Assembly (NCBI GenBank): GCA_963580455.1
Contig: OY756957.1
Span: 31,588,501-31,652,500 of the forward strand
Direction: 5' to 3'
Origin: Euonymus europaeus
Lineage: Eukaryota > Streptophyta > Magnoliopsida > Celastrales > Celastraceae
DNA length: 64,000 nucleotides
Part shown: positions 39,615-51,729 of the stretch, in pieces
Numbering within the stretch: position 1 is the first letter of the stretch
Layout: every line of letters starts with the position of its first letter
Notes under the pieces: generated by a model
The model's database searches: none
The model's input: only the letters and a program-made list of their open reading frames with translations
What the model was told of the DNA's origin: nothing
Program-made: the position numbers and the translations under genes

Positions 39615-39787
39615 GAATTCAGAACTCGGAGTCAACGGATATTCATAAAACCGTTTACGTAAAGAAACCACATTTCGCGGCTAACTAGGTGAAACGAGAC
39701 CTACTTGCCACGAGTTCTGAAATTAAAATCCGAAACGCCAGGATTGTAGAGCTCGAAAAGGAGTGTGAAATCAAGCTAAAAATCACC

Positions 39788-39877
39788 GAATTCAGAACTC
39801 GGAGTTCTGAAATCAAAATCCGAAACGCCAGGATTGTAGAGCTCGAGAAGCAGTGTGAAATCAAGCTAAAAATCACA
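39788..39877 (+). repeat. Truncated 90-bp monomer 11 (second lineage)
   Basis: Same as unit 10 and only 263 bp downstream, with a single full monomer between. Confidence 0.93.
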
Positions 39878-41606
39878 GAATTCAGAACTCGGAGTCAACG
39901 GATATTCATAAAACCGTTTACGTAAAGAAACCACATTTCGCGGCTAACTAGGTGAAATGAGACCTACTAGGCACGAGTTCTGAAATCAAAATCCGAAACG
40001 CCAGGATTGTAGAGCTCGAAAAGTAGTGTGAAATCAAGCTAAAAATCACCGAATTCAGAACTCGGAGTCAACGGATATTCATAAAACCGTTTACGTAAAG
40101 AAACCACATTTCACGACTAACTAGGTGAAACAAGACCTACTAGCCACGAGTTCTGAAATCAAAATCCGAAACGCCAGGATTGTAGAGCTCAAAAGCAGTG
40201 TGAAATCAAGCTAAAAATCACAGAATTCATAACTCGGAGTCAACGGATATTCATAAAACCGTTTACGTAAAGAAACCACATTTCGCGGCTAACTAGATGA
40301 AACGAGACCTACTAGCCACGAGTTCTGAAATCGAAAACCGAAACGCCAGGATTGTAGAGCTCGAAAAGCAGTGTGAAATCAAGCTAAAAATCACAGAATT
40401 CATAACTCGGAGTCAACGGATATTCATAAAACCGTTTACGTAAAGAAACCACATTTCGCGACTAACTAGGTGAAACGAGACCTACTAGCCACGAGTTCTG
40501 AAATCAAAATCCGAAACTCCAGGATTGTAGAGCTCGAGAAGCAGTGCGAAATCAAGCTAAAAATCACAGAATTTAGAACTCGGAGTCAACGGATATTCAT
40601 AAAACCGTTTACGTAAAGAAACCACATTTCGCGGCTAACTAGGTGAAACGAGACCTACTAGCCACGAGTTCTGAAATCAAAATCCGAAACGCCAGGATTG
40701 TAGAGCTCGAAAAGTATTGTGAAATCAAGCTAAAAATCACCGAATTCAGAACTCGGAGTTAACGGATATTCATAAAACCGTTTACGTAAAGAAACCACAT
40801 TTCGCGGCTAACTAGGTGAAACGAGACCTACTAGCCACGAGTTCTGAAATCAAAATCCGAAATGCCAGGATTGAAGAGCTCGAAAAGCAGTGTGAAATCA
40901 AGCTAAAAATCACAGAATTCAGAACTCGGAGTCAACGGATATTCATAAAACCGTTTACGTAAAGAAACCACATTTCGCGGCTAACTAGATGAAACGAGAG
41001 CTACCAGCCACGAGTTCTGAAATCGAAAATCGAAACTCCAGGATTGTAGAGCTCGAAAAGCAGTGTGAAATCAAGCTAAAATTCACAGAATTCAGAACTC
41101 GGAGTCAACGGATATTCATTAAACCGTTTACGTAAAGAAACCACATTTCGCGGCTAACTAGATGAAACGAGAGCTACCAGCCACGAGTTCTGAAATCGAA
41201 AACCGAAACGGCAGGATTGTAGAGCTCGAAAAGCAGTGTGAAATCAAGCTAAAAATCACAGAATTCATAACTCGGAGTCAACGGATATTCATAAAACCGT
41301 TTACGTAAAGAAACCACATTTCGCGGCTAACTAGATAAAACGAGACCTACTAGACACGATTTTTGAAATCGAAAACCGAAACGCCAGGATTGTAGAGCTC
41401 AAAAAGCAGTGTGAAATCAAGCTAAAAATCACAGAATTCAGAACTCGGAGTCAACGGATATTCATAAAACCGTTTACGTAAAGAAACCACATTTCGCGGC
41501 TAACTAGGTGAAACGAGACCTACTTGCCACGAGTTCTGAAATTAAAATCCGAAACGCCAGGATTGTAGAGCTCGAAAAGGAGTGTGAAATCAAGCTAAAA
41601 ATCACC

Positions 41607-41696
41607 GAATTCAGAACTCGGAGTTCTGAAATCAAAATCCGAAATGCCAGGACTGTAGAGCTCGAGAAGCAGTGCGAAATCAAGCTAAAAATCACA
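41607..41696 (+). repeat. Truncated 90-bp monomer 12 (second lineage), last in window
   Basis: Same junction, 1,819 bp after unit 11 with ten full monomers between. It carries GGACTGTAG and GAGAAGCAGTGCG. No truncated unit follows in the remaining 22 kb. Confidence 0.93.
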
Positions 41697-41700
41697 GAAT

Positions 41701-44463
41701 TCAGAACTCGGAGTCAACGGATATTTATAAAACCGTTTACTTAAAGAAACCACATTTCGCGGCTAACTAGGTGAAACGAGACCTACTAGCCACGATTTTT
41801 GAAATCGAAAACCGAAACGCCAGGATTGTAGAGCTCGAAAAGCAGTGTGAAATCAAGCTAAAAATCACAGAATTCAGAACTCGGAGTCAACGGATATTCA
41901 TAAAACCGTTTACGTAAAGAAACCACATTTCGCGGCTAACTAGATGAAACGAGACCTACTAGCCACGAGTTCTGAAATCGAAAACCGAAACGCCAGGATT
42001 GTAGAGCTCGAAAAGCAGTGCGAAATCAAGCTAAAAATCACAGAATTCATAACTCGGAGTCAACGGATATTCATAAAACCGTTTACGTAAAGAAACCACA
42101 TTTCGCGGCTAACTAGGTGAAACGAGACCTACTAGCCACGATTTTTGAAATCGAAAACCGAAACGCCAGGATTGTAGCGCTCGAAAAGCAGTGTGAAATC
42201 AAGCTAAAAATCACAGAATTCAGAACTCGGAGTCAACGGATATTCATAAAACCGTTTACGTAAAGAAACCACATTTCGCGGCTAACTAGGTGAAACGAGA
42301 CCTACTAGGCACGAGTTCTGAAATCAAAATCCGAAACTCCAGGATTGTAGAGCTCGAAAAGTAGTGTGAAATCAAGCTAAAAATCACCGAATTCAGAACT
42401 CGGAGTCAACGGATATTCATAAAACCGTTTACGTAAAGAAACCACATTTCGCGACTAACTAGGCGAAACGAGATCTACTAGCCACGAGTTCTGAAATAAA
42501 AATCTGAAACGCCAAGATTGTAGAGCTCGAGAAGCAGTGTTAAATCAAGCTAAAAATCACCGAATTCAGAACTCGGAGTCAACGGATATTCATAAAACCG
42601 TTTACGTAAAGAAACCACATTTCGCGGCTAACTAGGTGAAATGAGACCTACTAGGCACGAGTTCTGAAATCAAAATCCGAAACGCCAGGATTGTAGAGCT
42701 CGAAAAGTAGTGTGAAATCAAGCTAAAAATCACCGAATTCAGAACTCGGAGTCAACGGATATTCATAAAACCGTTTACGAAAAGAAACCACATTTCGCGA
42801 CTAACTAGGTGAAACAAGACCTACTAGCGACGAGTTCTGAAATCAAAATCCGAAACGCCAGGATTGTAGAGCTCAAAAGCAGTGTGAAATCAAGCTAAAA
42901 ATCACAGAATTCATAACTCGGAGTCAACGGATATTCATAAAACCGTTTACGTAAAGAAACCACATTTCGCGGCTAACTAGATGAAACGAGACCTACTAGC
43001 CACGAGTTCTGAAATCGAAAACAGAAATGCCAGGATTGTAGAGCTCGAAAAGCAGTGTGAAATCAAGCTAAAAATCACAGAATTCATAACTCGGAGTCAA
43101 CGGATATTCATAAAACCGTTTACGTAAAGAAACCACATTTCGCGGCTAACTAGGTGAAACGAGACCTACTAGCCACAAGTTCTGAAATCAAAATCCGAAA
43201 CGCCAAGATTGTAGAGCTCGAGAAGCAGTGCGAAATCAAGCTAAAAATCACAGAATTCAGAACTCGGAGTCAACGGATATTCATAAAACCGTTTACGTAA
43301 AGAAAACACATTTCGCGGCTAACTAGGTGAAACGAGACCTACTAGCCACGAGTTCTGAAATCAAAATCCGAAACGCCAGGATTGTAGAGCTCGAGAAGCA
43401 GTGCGAAATCAAGCTAAAAATCACAGAATTCAGAACTCGGAGTCAACGGATATTCATAAAACCGTTTACGTAAAGAAAACACATTTCGCGGCTAACTAGA
43501 TGAAACGAGACCTACTAGCCACGAGTTCTGAAATCAAAAACAAAAATGCCAGGATTGTAGAGCTCGAAAAGCAGTGTGAAATCAAGCTAAAAATCACAGA
43601 ATTCAGAACTCGGAGTCAACGGATAATCATAAAACCGTTTACGTAAAGAAACCACATTTCGCGGCTAACTAGATAAAACGAGACCTACTAGACACGATTT
43701 TTGAAATCGAAAACCGAAACGCCAGGATTGTAGAGCTCAAAAAGCAGTGTGAAATCAAGCTAAAAATCACAGAATTCAGAACTCGGAGTCATCGGATATT
43801 CATAAAACCGTCTACGTAAAGAAACCACATTTCGCGGCTAACTAGATGAAACGAGAGCTACCAGCCAAGAGTTCTGAAATCGAAAACCGAAACGCCAGGA
43901 TTGTAGAGCTCAAAAAGCAGTGTGAAATCAAGCTAAAAATCACCGAATTCAGAACTCGGAGTCAACGGATATTCATAAAACCGTTTACGTAAAGAAACCA
44001 CATTTCGCGGCTAACTAGGTGAATCGAGACCTACTAGCCACGAGTTCTGAAATCAAAATCCGAAACGCCAGGATTGTAGAGCTCGAAAAGTATTGTGAAA
44101 TCAAGCTAAAAATCACCGAATTCAGAACTCGGAGTCAACGGATATTCATAAAACCGTTTACGTAAAGAAACCATATTTTGCGGCTAACTAGATGAAACGA
44201 GACCTACTAGCCACGAGTTCTGAAATCAAAAACAAAAATGCCAGGATTGTAGAGCTCGAAAAGCAGTGTGAAATCAAGCTAAAAATCACAGAATTCAGAA
44301 CTCGGAGTCAACGGATATTCATAAAACCGTTTACGTAAAGAAACCACATTTCGCGGCTAACTAGGTGAAACGGGACCTACTAGCCACAAGTTCTGAAATC
44401 AAAATCCGAAACGCCAAGATTGTAGAGCTCGAGAAGCAGTGTGAAATCAAGCTAAAAATCACA
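41701..44463 (+). repeat. Mosaic domain M
   Basis: About 16 monomers in mixed order, with GATTTTTGAAATCG at about 41,790 and 42,140, GCGACTAACTAGGCG at about 42,455, and CGAGAGCTACCAGCC-like forms also seen at 41,000. One 4-mer echo is clear: CAAAAATGCC at 43,541 and 44,233 are 692 bp apart. No longer regular period was found. Confidence 0.8.
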
Positions 44464-47400
44464 GAATTCAGAACTCGGAGTCAACGGATATTCATAAAAC
44501 CGTTTACGTAAAGAAACCACATTTCGCGGCTAACTAGGTGAAACGAGACCTACTAGCCACGAGTTCTGAAATCAAAATCCAAAACGCCAGGATTGTAGAG
44601 CTCGAAAAGCAGTGTCAAATCAAGCTAAAAATCACAGAATTCAGAACTCGGAGTGAACGGATATTCATAAAACCGTTTACGTAAAGAAACCACATTTCGC
44701 GGCTAACTAGATGAAACGAGACCTACTAGCCACGAGTTTTGAAATCGAAAACCGAAACGCCAGGATTGTAGAACTCGAAAAGCAGTGTGAAATCAAGCTA
44801 AAAATCACAGAATTCAGAACTCGGAGTCAACGGATATTCATAAAACCTTTTACGTAAAGAAACCACATTTCGCGGCTAACTAGATGAAACGAGAACTATT
44901 AGCCACGAGTTTTGAAATCGAAAACCGAAACGCCAGGATTGTAGAACTCGAAAAGCAGTGTGAAATCAAGCTAAAAATCACAGAATTCAGAACTCGGAGT
45001 CAACGGATATTCATAAAACCGTTTACGTAAACAAACCACATTTCGCGGCTAACTAGGTGAAACGAGACCTACTAGCCACGAGTTCTGAAATATAAATCCG
45101 AAACTCCAGGATTGTAGAGCTCGAAAAGGAGTGTGAAATCAAGCTAAAAATCGCAGAATTCAGAACTCGGAGTCAACGGATATTCATAAAACCGTTTACG
45201 TAAAGAAACCACATTTCGCGGCTAACTAGGTGAAACGAGACCTACTGGCCACGAGTTCTGAAATCAAAATCCAAAACACCAGGATTGTAGAGCTCGAAAC
45301 GTAGTGTGAAATGAAGCTAAAAATAACCGAATACAGAACTCGGAGTCAACGGATATTCATAAAACCGTTTACAAAAAGAAACCACATTTCGCGGCTAACA
45401 AGGTGAAACGAGACCTACTAGCCACGAGTTCTGAAATAAAAATCTGAAAAGCCAGGATTGTAGAGCTCGAAAAGGAGTGTGAAATCAAGCTAAAAATCAC
45501 CGAATTCAGAACTCGAAGTCAATGGATATTCATAAAACCGTTTACGTAAAGAAACCACATTTCGCGGCTAACTAGGTGAAATGAGACCTACTAGCCACGA
45601 GTTCTGAAATCAAAATCCGAAACTCCAGGATTGTAGAGCTCGAAAAGGAGTGTGAAATCAAGCTAAAAATCACCGAATTCAGAACTCGGAGTCAACGGAT
45701 ATTGAGAAAACCGTTTACGCAAAGAAACCACATTTCGCGGCTAACTACGGGAAACGAGACCCACTAGCCACGAGATCTGAAATCAGAAACCGAAACGCCA
45801 AGATTGTAGAGCTCGAAAAGTAGTGTGAAATCAAGCTAAAAATCACCGAATTCATAACTCGGAGTCAACGGATATTCATAAAACTGTTTACGTAAAGAAA
45901 CCACATTTCGCGGCTAACTAGGTGAAACGAGACCTACTAGCCACGAGTTCTGAAATCAAAATCCGAAACTCCAGGATTGTAGAGCTCGAAAAGGAGTGTG
46001 AAATCAAATTATAAATTACCGAATTCATAACTCGGAGTCAACGGATATTCATAAAACCGTTTACGTAAAGAAACCACATTTCGCGGCTAACTAGATGAAA
46101 CGAGACCTACTAGCCACGAGTTTTGAAATCGAAAACTTAAAAGCCAGGATTGTAGAGCTCGAAAAGCAGTGTGAAATCAAGCTAAAAATCACAGAATTCA
46201 GAACTCGGAGTCAACGGATATTCATAAAACCGTTTACGTAAAGAAACCACATTTTGCGGCTAACTAGGTGAAACGAGACCTACTAGCCACGAGTTCTGAA
46301 ATCAAAATCCAAAACGCCAGGATTGTAGAGCTCGAAACGTAGTGTGAAATCAAGCTAAAAATAACCGAATTCAGAACTCGGAGTCAACGGATATTCATAA
46401 AACCGTTTACGTAAAGAAACCACATTTCGCGGCTAACTGGGTGAAACGAGACCTACTAGCCACGAGTTCTGAAATCAAAATCCGAAACTCCAGGATTGTA
46501 GAGCTCGAAAAAGAGTGTGAAATCAAGCTAAAAATCACAGAATTCAGAACTCGGAGTCAACGGCTATTCATAAAACCGTTTACGTAAAGAAACCACATTT
46601 CGCGGCTAACAAGATGAAACGCGACCTACTAGGCACGAGTTCTGAAATCAAAAACCGAAACGCCAGGATTGTAGAGCTCAAAAAGCTGTGTGAAATCAAG
46701 CTAAAAATCACAGAATTCAGAACTCGGAGTAAACGGATATTCATAAAACCGTTTACGTAAAGAAACCACATTTCACGGCTAACTAGGTGAAACGAGACCT
46801 ACTAGCAAAGAGTTCTGAAATCAAAATCCGAAATGCCAGGATTGTAGACCTCGAAAATTAGTGTGAATTCAAGCTAAAAATCACAGAATTCAGAACTCGG
46901 AGTCAACGGATATTCATAAAACCGTTTACGTAAAGAAACCACATTTCGCGGCTAACTAGGTGAAACGAGACCTACTAGCCACGAGTTCTGAAATCAAAAT
47001 CCGAAACGCCAGGATTGTAGAGCTCGAAAAGCAGTGTGAAATCAAGCTAAAAATCACAGAATTCAGAACTCGGAGTGAACGGATATTCATAAAACCGTTT
47101 ACGTAAAGAAACCACATTTCGCGGCTAACTAGATGAAACGAGACCTACTAGCCACGAGTTTTGAAATCGAAAACCGAAACGCCAGGATTGTAGAACTCGA
47201 AAAGCAGTGTGAAATCAAGCTAAAAATCACAGAATTCAGAACTCGGAGTCAACGGATATTCATAAAACCTTTTACGTAAAGAAACCACATTTCGCGGCTA
47301 ACTAGATGAAACGAGAACTACTAGCCACGAGTTTTGAAATCGAAAACCGAAACGCCAGGATTGTAGAACTCGAAAAGCAGTGTGAAATCAAGCTAAAAAT

Positions 47401-50400
47401 CACAGAATTCAGAACTCGGAGTCAACGGATATTCATAAAACCGTTTACGTAAACAAACCACATTTCGCGGCTAACTAGGTGAAACGAGACCTACTAGCCA
47501 CGAGTTCTGAAATATAAATCCGAAACTCCAGGATTGTAGAGCTCGAAAAGGAGTGTGAAATCAAGCTAAAAATCGCAGAATTCAGAACTCGGAGTCAACG
47601 GATATTCATAAAACCGTTTACGTAAAGAAACCACATTTCGCGGCTAACTAGGTGAAACGAGACCTACTGGCCACGAGTTCTGAAATCAAAATCCAAAACA
47701 CCAGGATTGTAGAGCTCGAAACGTAGTGTGAAATGAAGCTAAAAATAACCGAATACAGAACTCGGAGTCAACGGATATTCATAAAACCGTTTACGAAAAG
47801 AAACCACATTTCGCGGCTAACAAGGTGAAACGAGACCTACTAGCCACGAGTTCTGAAATAAAAATCTGAAAAGCCAGGATTGTAGAGCTCGAAAAGGAGT
47901 GTGAAATCAAGCTAAAAATCACCGAATTCAGAACTCGAAGTCAATGGATATTCATAAAACCGTTTACGTAAAGAAACCACATTTCGCGGCTAACTAGGTG
48001 AAATGAGACCTACTAGCCACGAGTTCTGAAATCAAAATCCGAAACTCCAGGATTGTAGAGCTCGAAAAGGAGTGTGAAATCAAGCTAAAAATCACCGAAT
48101 TCAGAACTCGGAGTCAACGGATATTGAGAAAACCGTTTACGCAAAGAAACCACATTTCGCGGCTAACTACGGGAAACGAGACCCACTAGCCACGAGTTCT
48201 GAAATCAGAAACCGAAACGCCAAGATTGTAGAGCTCGAAAAGTAGTGTGAAATCAAGCTAAAAATCACCGAATTCATAACTCGGAGTCAACGGATATTCA
48301 TAAAACTGTTTACGTAAAGAAACCACATTTCGCGGCTAACTAGGTGAAACGAGACCTACTAGCCACGAGTTCTGAAATCAAAATCCGAAACTCCAGGATT
48401 GTAGAGCTCGAAAAGGAGTGTGAAATCAAATTATAAATTACCGAATTCATAACTCGGAGTCAACGGATATTCATAAAACCGTTTACGTAAAGAAACCACA
48501 TTTCGCGGCTAACTAGATGAAACGAGACCTACTAGCCACGAGTTTTGAAATCGAAAACTGAAAAGCCAGGATTGTAGAGCTCGAAAAGCAGTGTGAAATC
48601 AAGCTAAAAATCACAGAATTCAGAACTCGGAGTCAACGGATATTCATAAAACCGTTTACGTAAAGAAACCACATTTTGCGGCTAACTAGGTGAAACGAGA
48701 CCTACTAGCCACGAGTTCTGAAATCAAAATCCAAAACGCCAGGATTGTAGAGCTCGAAACGTAGTGTGAAATCAAGCTAAAAATAATCGAATTCAGAACT
48801 CGGAGTCAACGGATATTCATAAAACCGTTTACGTAAAGAAACCACATTTCGCGGCTAACTAGGTGAAACGAGACCTACTAGCCACGAGTTCTGAAATCAA
48901 AATCCGAAACTCCAGGATTGTAGAGCTCGAAAAAGAGTGTGAAATCAAGCTAAAAATCACAGAATTCAGAACTCGGAGTCAACGGCTATTCATAAAACCG
49001 TTTACGTAAAGAAACCACATTTCGCGGCTAACAAGATGAAACGCGACCTACTAGGCACGAGTTCTGAAATCAAAAACCGAAACGCCAGGATTGTAGAGCT
49101 CAAAAAGCTGTGTGAAATCAAGCTAAAAATCACAGAATTCAGAACTCGGAGTAAAAGGATATTCATAAAACCGTTTACGTAAAGAAACCACATTTCACGG
49201 CTAACTAGGTGAAACGAGACCTACTAGCAAAGAGTTCTGAAATCAAAATCCGAAATGCCAGGATTGTAGACCTCGAAAATTAGTGTGAATTCAAGCTAAA
49301 AATCACAGAATTCAGAACTCGGAGTCAACGGATATTCATAAAACCGTTTACGTAAAGAAACCACATTTCGCGGCTAACTAGGTGAAACGAGACCTACTAG
49401 CCACGAGTTCTGAAATCAAAATCCGAAACGCCAGGATTGTAGAGCTCGAAAAGCAGTGTGAAATCAAGCTAAAAATCACAGAATTCAGAACTCAGAGTGA
49501 ACGGATATTCATAAAACCGTTTACGTAAAGAAACCACATTTCGCGGCTAACTAGATGAAACGAGACCTACTAGCCACGAGTTTTGAAATCGAAAACCGAA
49601 ACGCCAGGATTGTAGAACTCGAAAAGCAGTGTGAAATCAAGCTAAAAATCACAGAATTCAGAACTCGGAGTCAACGGATATTCATAAAACCTTTTACGTA
49701 AAGAAACCACATTTCGCGGCTAACTAGATGAAACGAGAACTACTAGCCACGAGTTTTGAAATCGAAAACCGAAACGCCAGGATTGTAGAACTCGAAAAGC
49801 AGTGTGAAATCAAGCTAAAAATCACAGAATTCAGAACTCGGAGTCAACGGATATTCATAAAACCGTTTACGTAAACAAACCACATTTCGCGGCTAACTAG
49901 GTGAAACGAGACCTACTAGCCACGAGTTCTGAAATATAAATCCGAAACTCCAGGATTGTAGAGCTCGAAAAGGAGTGTGAAATCAAGCTAAAAATCGCAG
50001 AATTCAGAACTCGGAGTCAACGGATATTCATAAAACCGTTTACGTAAAGAAACCACATTTCGCGGCTAACTAGGTGAAACGAGACCTACTGGCCACGAGT
50101 TCTGAAATCAAAATCCAAAACACCAGGATTGTAGAGCTCGAAACGTAGTGTGAAATCAAGCTAAAAATAACCGAATACAGAACTCGGAGTCAACGGATAT
50201 TCATAAAACCGTTTACGTAAAGAAACCACATTTCGCGGCTAACTAGGTGAAACGAGACCTACTAGCCACGAGTTCTGAAATAAAAATCTGAAAAGCCAGG
50301 ATTGTAGAGCTCGAAAAGGAGTGTGAAATCAAGCTAAAAATCACCGAATTCAGAACTCGAAGTCAATGGATATTCATAAAACCGTTTACGTAAAGAAACC

Positions 50401-51729
50401 ACATTTCGAGGCTAACTAGGTGAAACGAGACCTACTAGCCACGAGTTCTGAAATCAAAATCCGAAACTCCAGGATTGTAGAGCTCGAAAAGGAGTGTGAA
50501 ATCAAGCTAAAAATCACCGAATTCAGAACTCGGAGTCAACGGATATTGAGAAAACCGTTTACGCAAAGAAACCACATTTCGCGGCTAACTACGGAAAACG
50601 AGACCCACTGGCCACGAGTTCTGAAATCAGAAACCGAAACGCCAAGATTGTAGAGCTCGAAAAGTAGTGTGAAATCAAGCTAAAAATCACCGAATTCAGA
50701 ACTCGGAGTCAACGGATATTCATAAAACTGTTTACGTAAAGAAACCACATTTCGCGGCTAACTAGGTGAAACGAGACCTACTAGCCACGAGTTCTGAAAT
50801 CAAAATCCGAAACTCCAGGATTGTAGAGCTCGAAAAGGAGTGTGAAATCAAATTATAAATTACCGAATTCATAACTCGGAGTCAACGGATATTCATAAAA
50901 CCGTTTACGTAAAGAAACCACATTTCGCGGCTAACTAGATGAAACGAGACCTACTAGCCACGAGTTTTGAAATCGAAAACTGAAACGCCAGGATTGTAGA
51001 GCTCGAAAAGCAGTGTGAAATCAAGCTAAAAATCACAGAATTCAGAACTCGGAGTCAACGGATATTCATAAAACCGTTTACGTAAAGAAACCACATTTTG
51101 CGGCTAACTAGGTGAAACGAGACCTACTAGCCACGAGTTCTGAAATCAAAATCCAAAACGCCAGGATTGTAGAGCTCGAAACGTAGTGTGAAATCAAGCT
51201 AAAAATAACCGAATTCGGAACTCGGAGTCAACGGATATTCATAAAACCGTTTACGTAAAGAAACCACATTTCGCGGCTAACTAGGTGAAACGAGACCTAC
51301 TAGCCACGAGTTCTGAAATCAAAATCCGAAACTCCAGGATTGTAGAGCTCGAAAAAGAGTGTGAAATCAAGCTAAAAATCACAGAATTCAGAACTCGGAG
51401 TCAACGGCTATTCATAAAACCGTTTACGTAAAGAAACCACATTTCGCGGCTAACAAGATGAAACGCGACCTACTAGCCACGAGTTCTGAAATCAAAAACC
51501 GAAACGCCAGGATTGTAGAGCTCAAAAAGCTGTGTGAAATCAAGCTAAAAATCACAGAATTCAGAACTCGGAGTAAACGGATATTCATAAAACCGTTTAC
51601 GTAAAGAAACCACATTTCACGGCTAACTAGGTGAAACGAGACCTACTAGCAAAGAGTTCTGAAATCAAAATCCGAAATGCCAGGATTGTAGACCTCGAAA
51701 ATTAGTGTGAATTCAAGCTAAAAATCACC
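44464..51729 (+). repeat. HOR domain N: 14-mer, 2,422-bp period, three copies
   Basis: Copies are 44,464-46,885, 46,886-49,307 and 49,308-51,729, each exactly 14 x 173. Markers include GAGTGAACGG (44,651 and 47,073; CAGAGTGAACGG at 49,493), GACCCACTAG (45,760, 48,182, 50,604), GTTTTGAAATCG, AACGTAGTG, ACAAGATGAAACGCG and AGCAAAGAG. The copies differ by scattered single bases, for example CCACTGGCC at 50,605. No indel changes the length in three copies, unlike the left half of the window. Confidence 0.93.

Larger units (their letters stand above)
39352..39877 (+). repeat. Tandem duplication of a 263-bp full-plus-truncated dimer
   Basis: A full monomer plus a 90-bp unit (39,352-39,614) is followed at once by a second copy (39,615-39,877). 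From about 39,420 on, the two copies appear identical base for base (compare 39,422-39,613 with 39,685-39,876). This is the shortest HOR step in the array and looks like a very recent event. Confidence 0.9.
27801..41700 (+). repeat. HOR domain L: variable-length units anchored on the truncated monomer
   Basis: Units between truncated monomers measure 1,646, 2,165, 1,992, 1,473, 1,127, 1,301, 1,301, 263 and 1,819 bp, which is 90 plus 9, 12, 11, 8, 6, 7, 7, 1 and 10 full monomers (less 0-1 base). The full monomers come from a small set: GATTTTTGAAATCG, CTACCAGCC, CTAGATAAAACG, GCGACTAACTAGGCG, AGGCACG, and CTCAAAAGCAG. They keep the same order, and units differ by gain or loss of whole monomers. 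The - strand frames of 83 codons here result from the truncation keeping frame (173 + 90 - 263 is not a coding property). Confidence 0.9.

Noticed and set aside
39426..39662. Open frames of 63-83 codons on both strands (for example 39,426-39,662 +, 50,420-50,653 +, 23,918-24,169 -) with charged, coiled-coil-like translations
   Set aside because: They are the satellite monomer read through where GAAAAGTAG has become GAAAAGGAG or GAAAAGCAG, or where the 90-bp unit keeps the frame. 173 is not a multiple of 3, so the frame shifts at each full monomer and no longer product is possible. Both strands are open over the same bases, and there are no gene-like signals.
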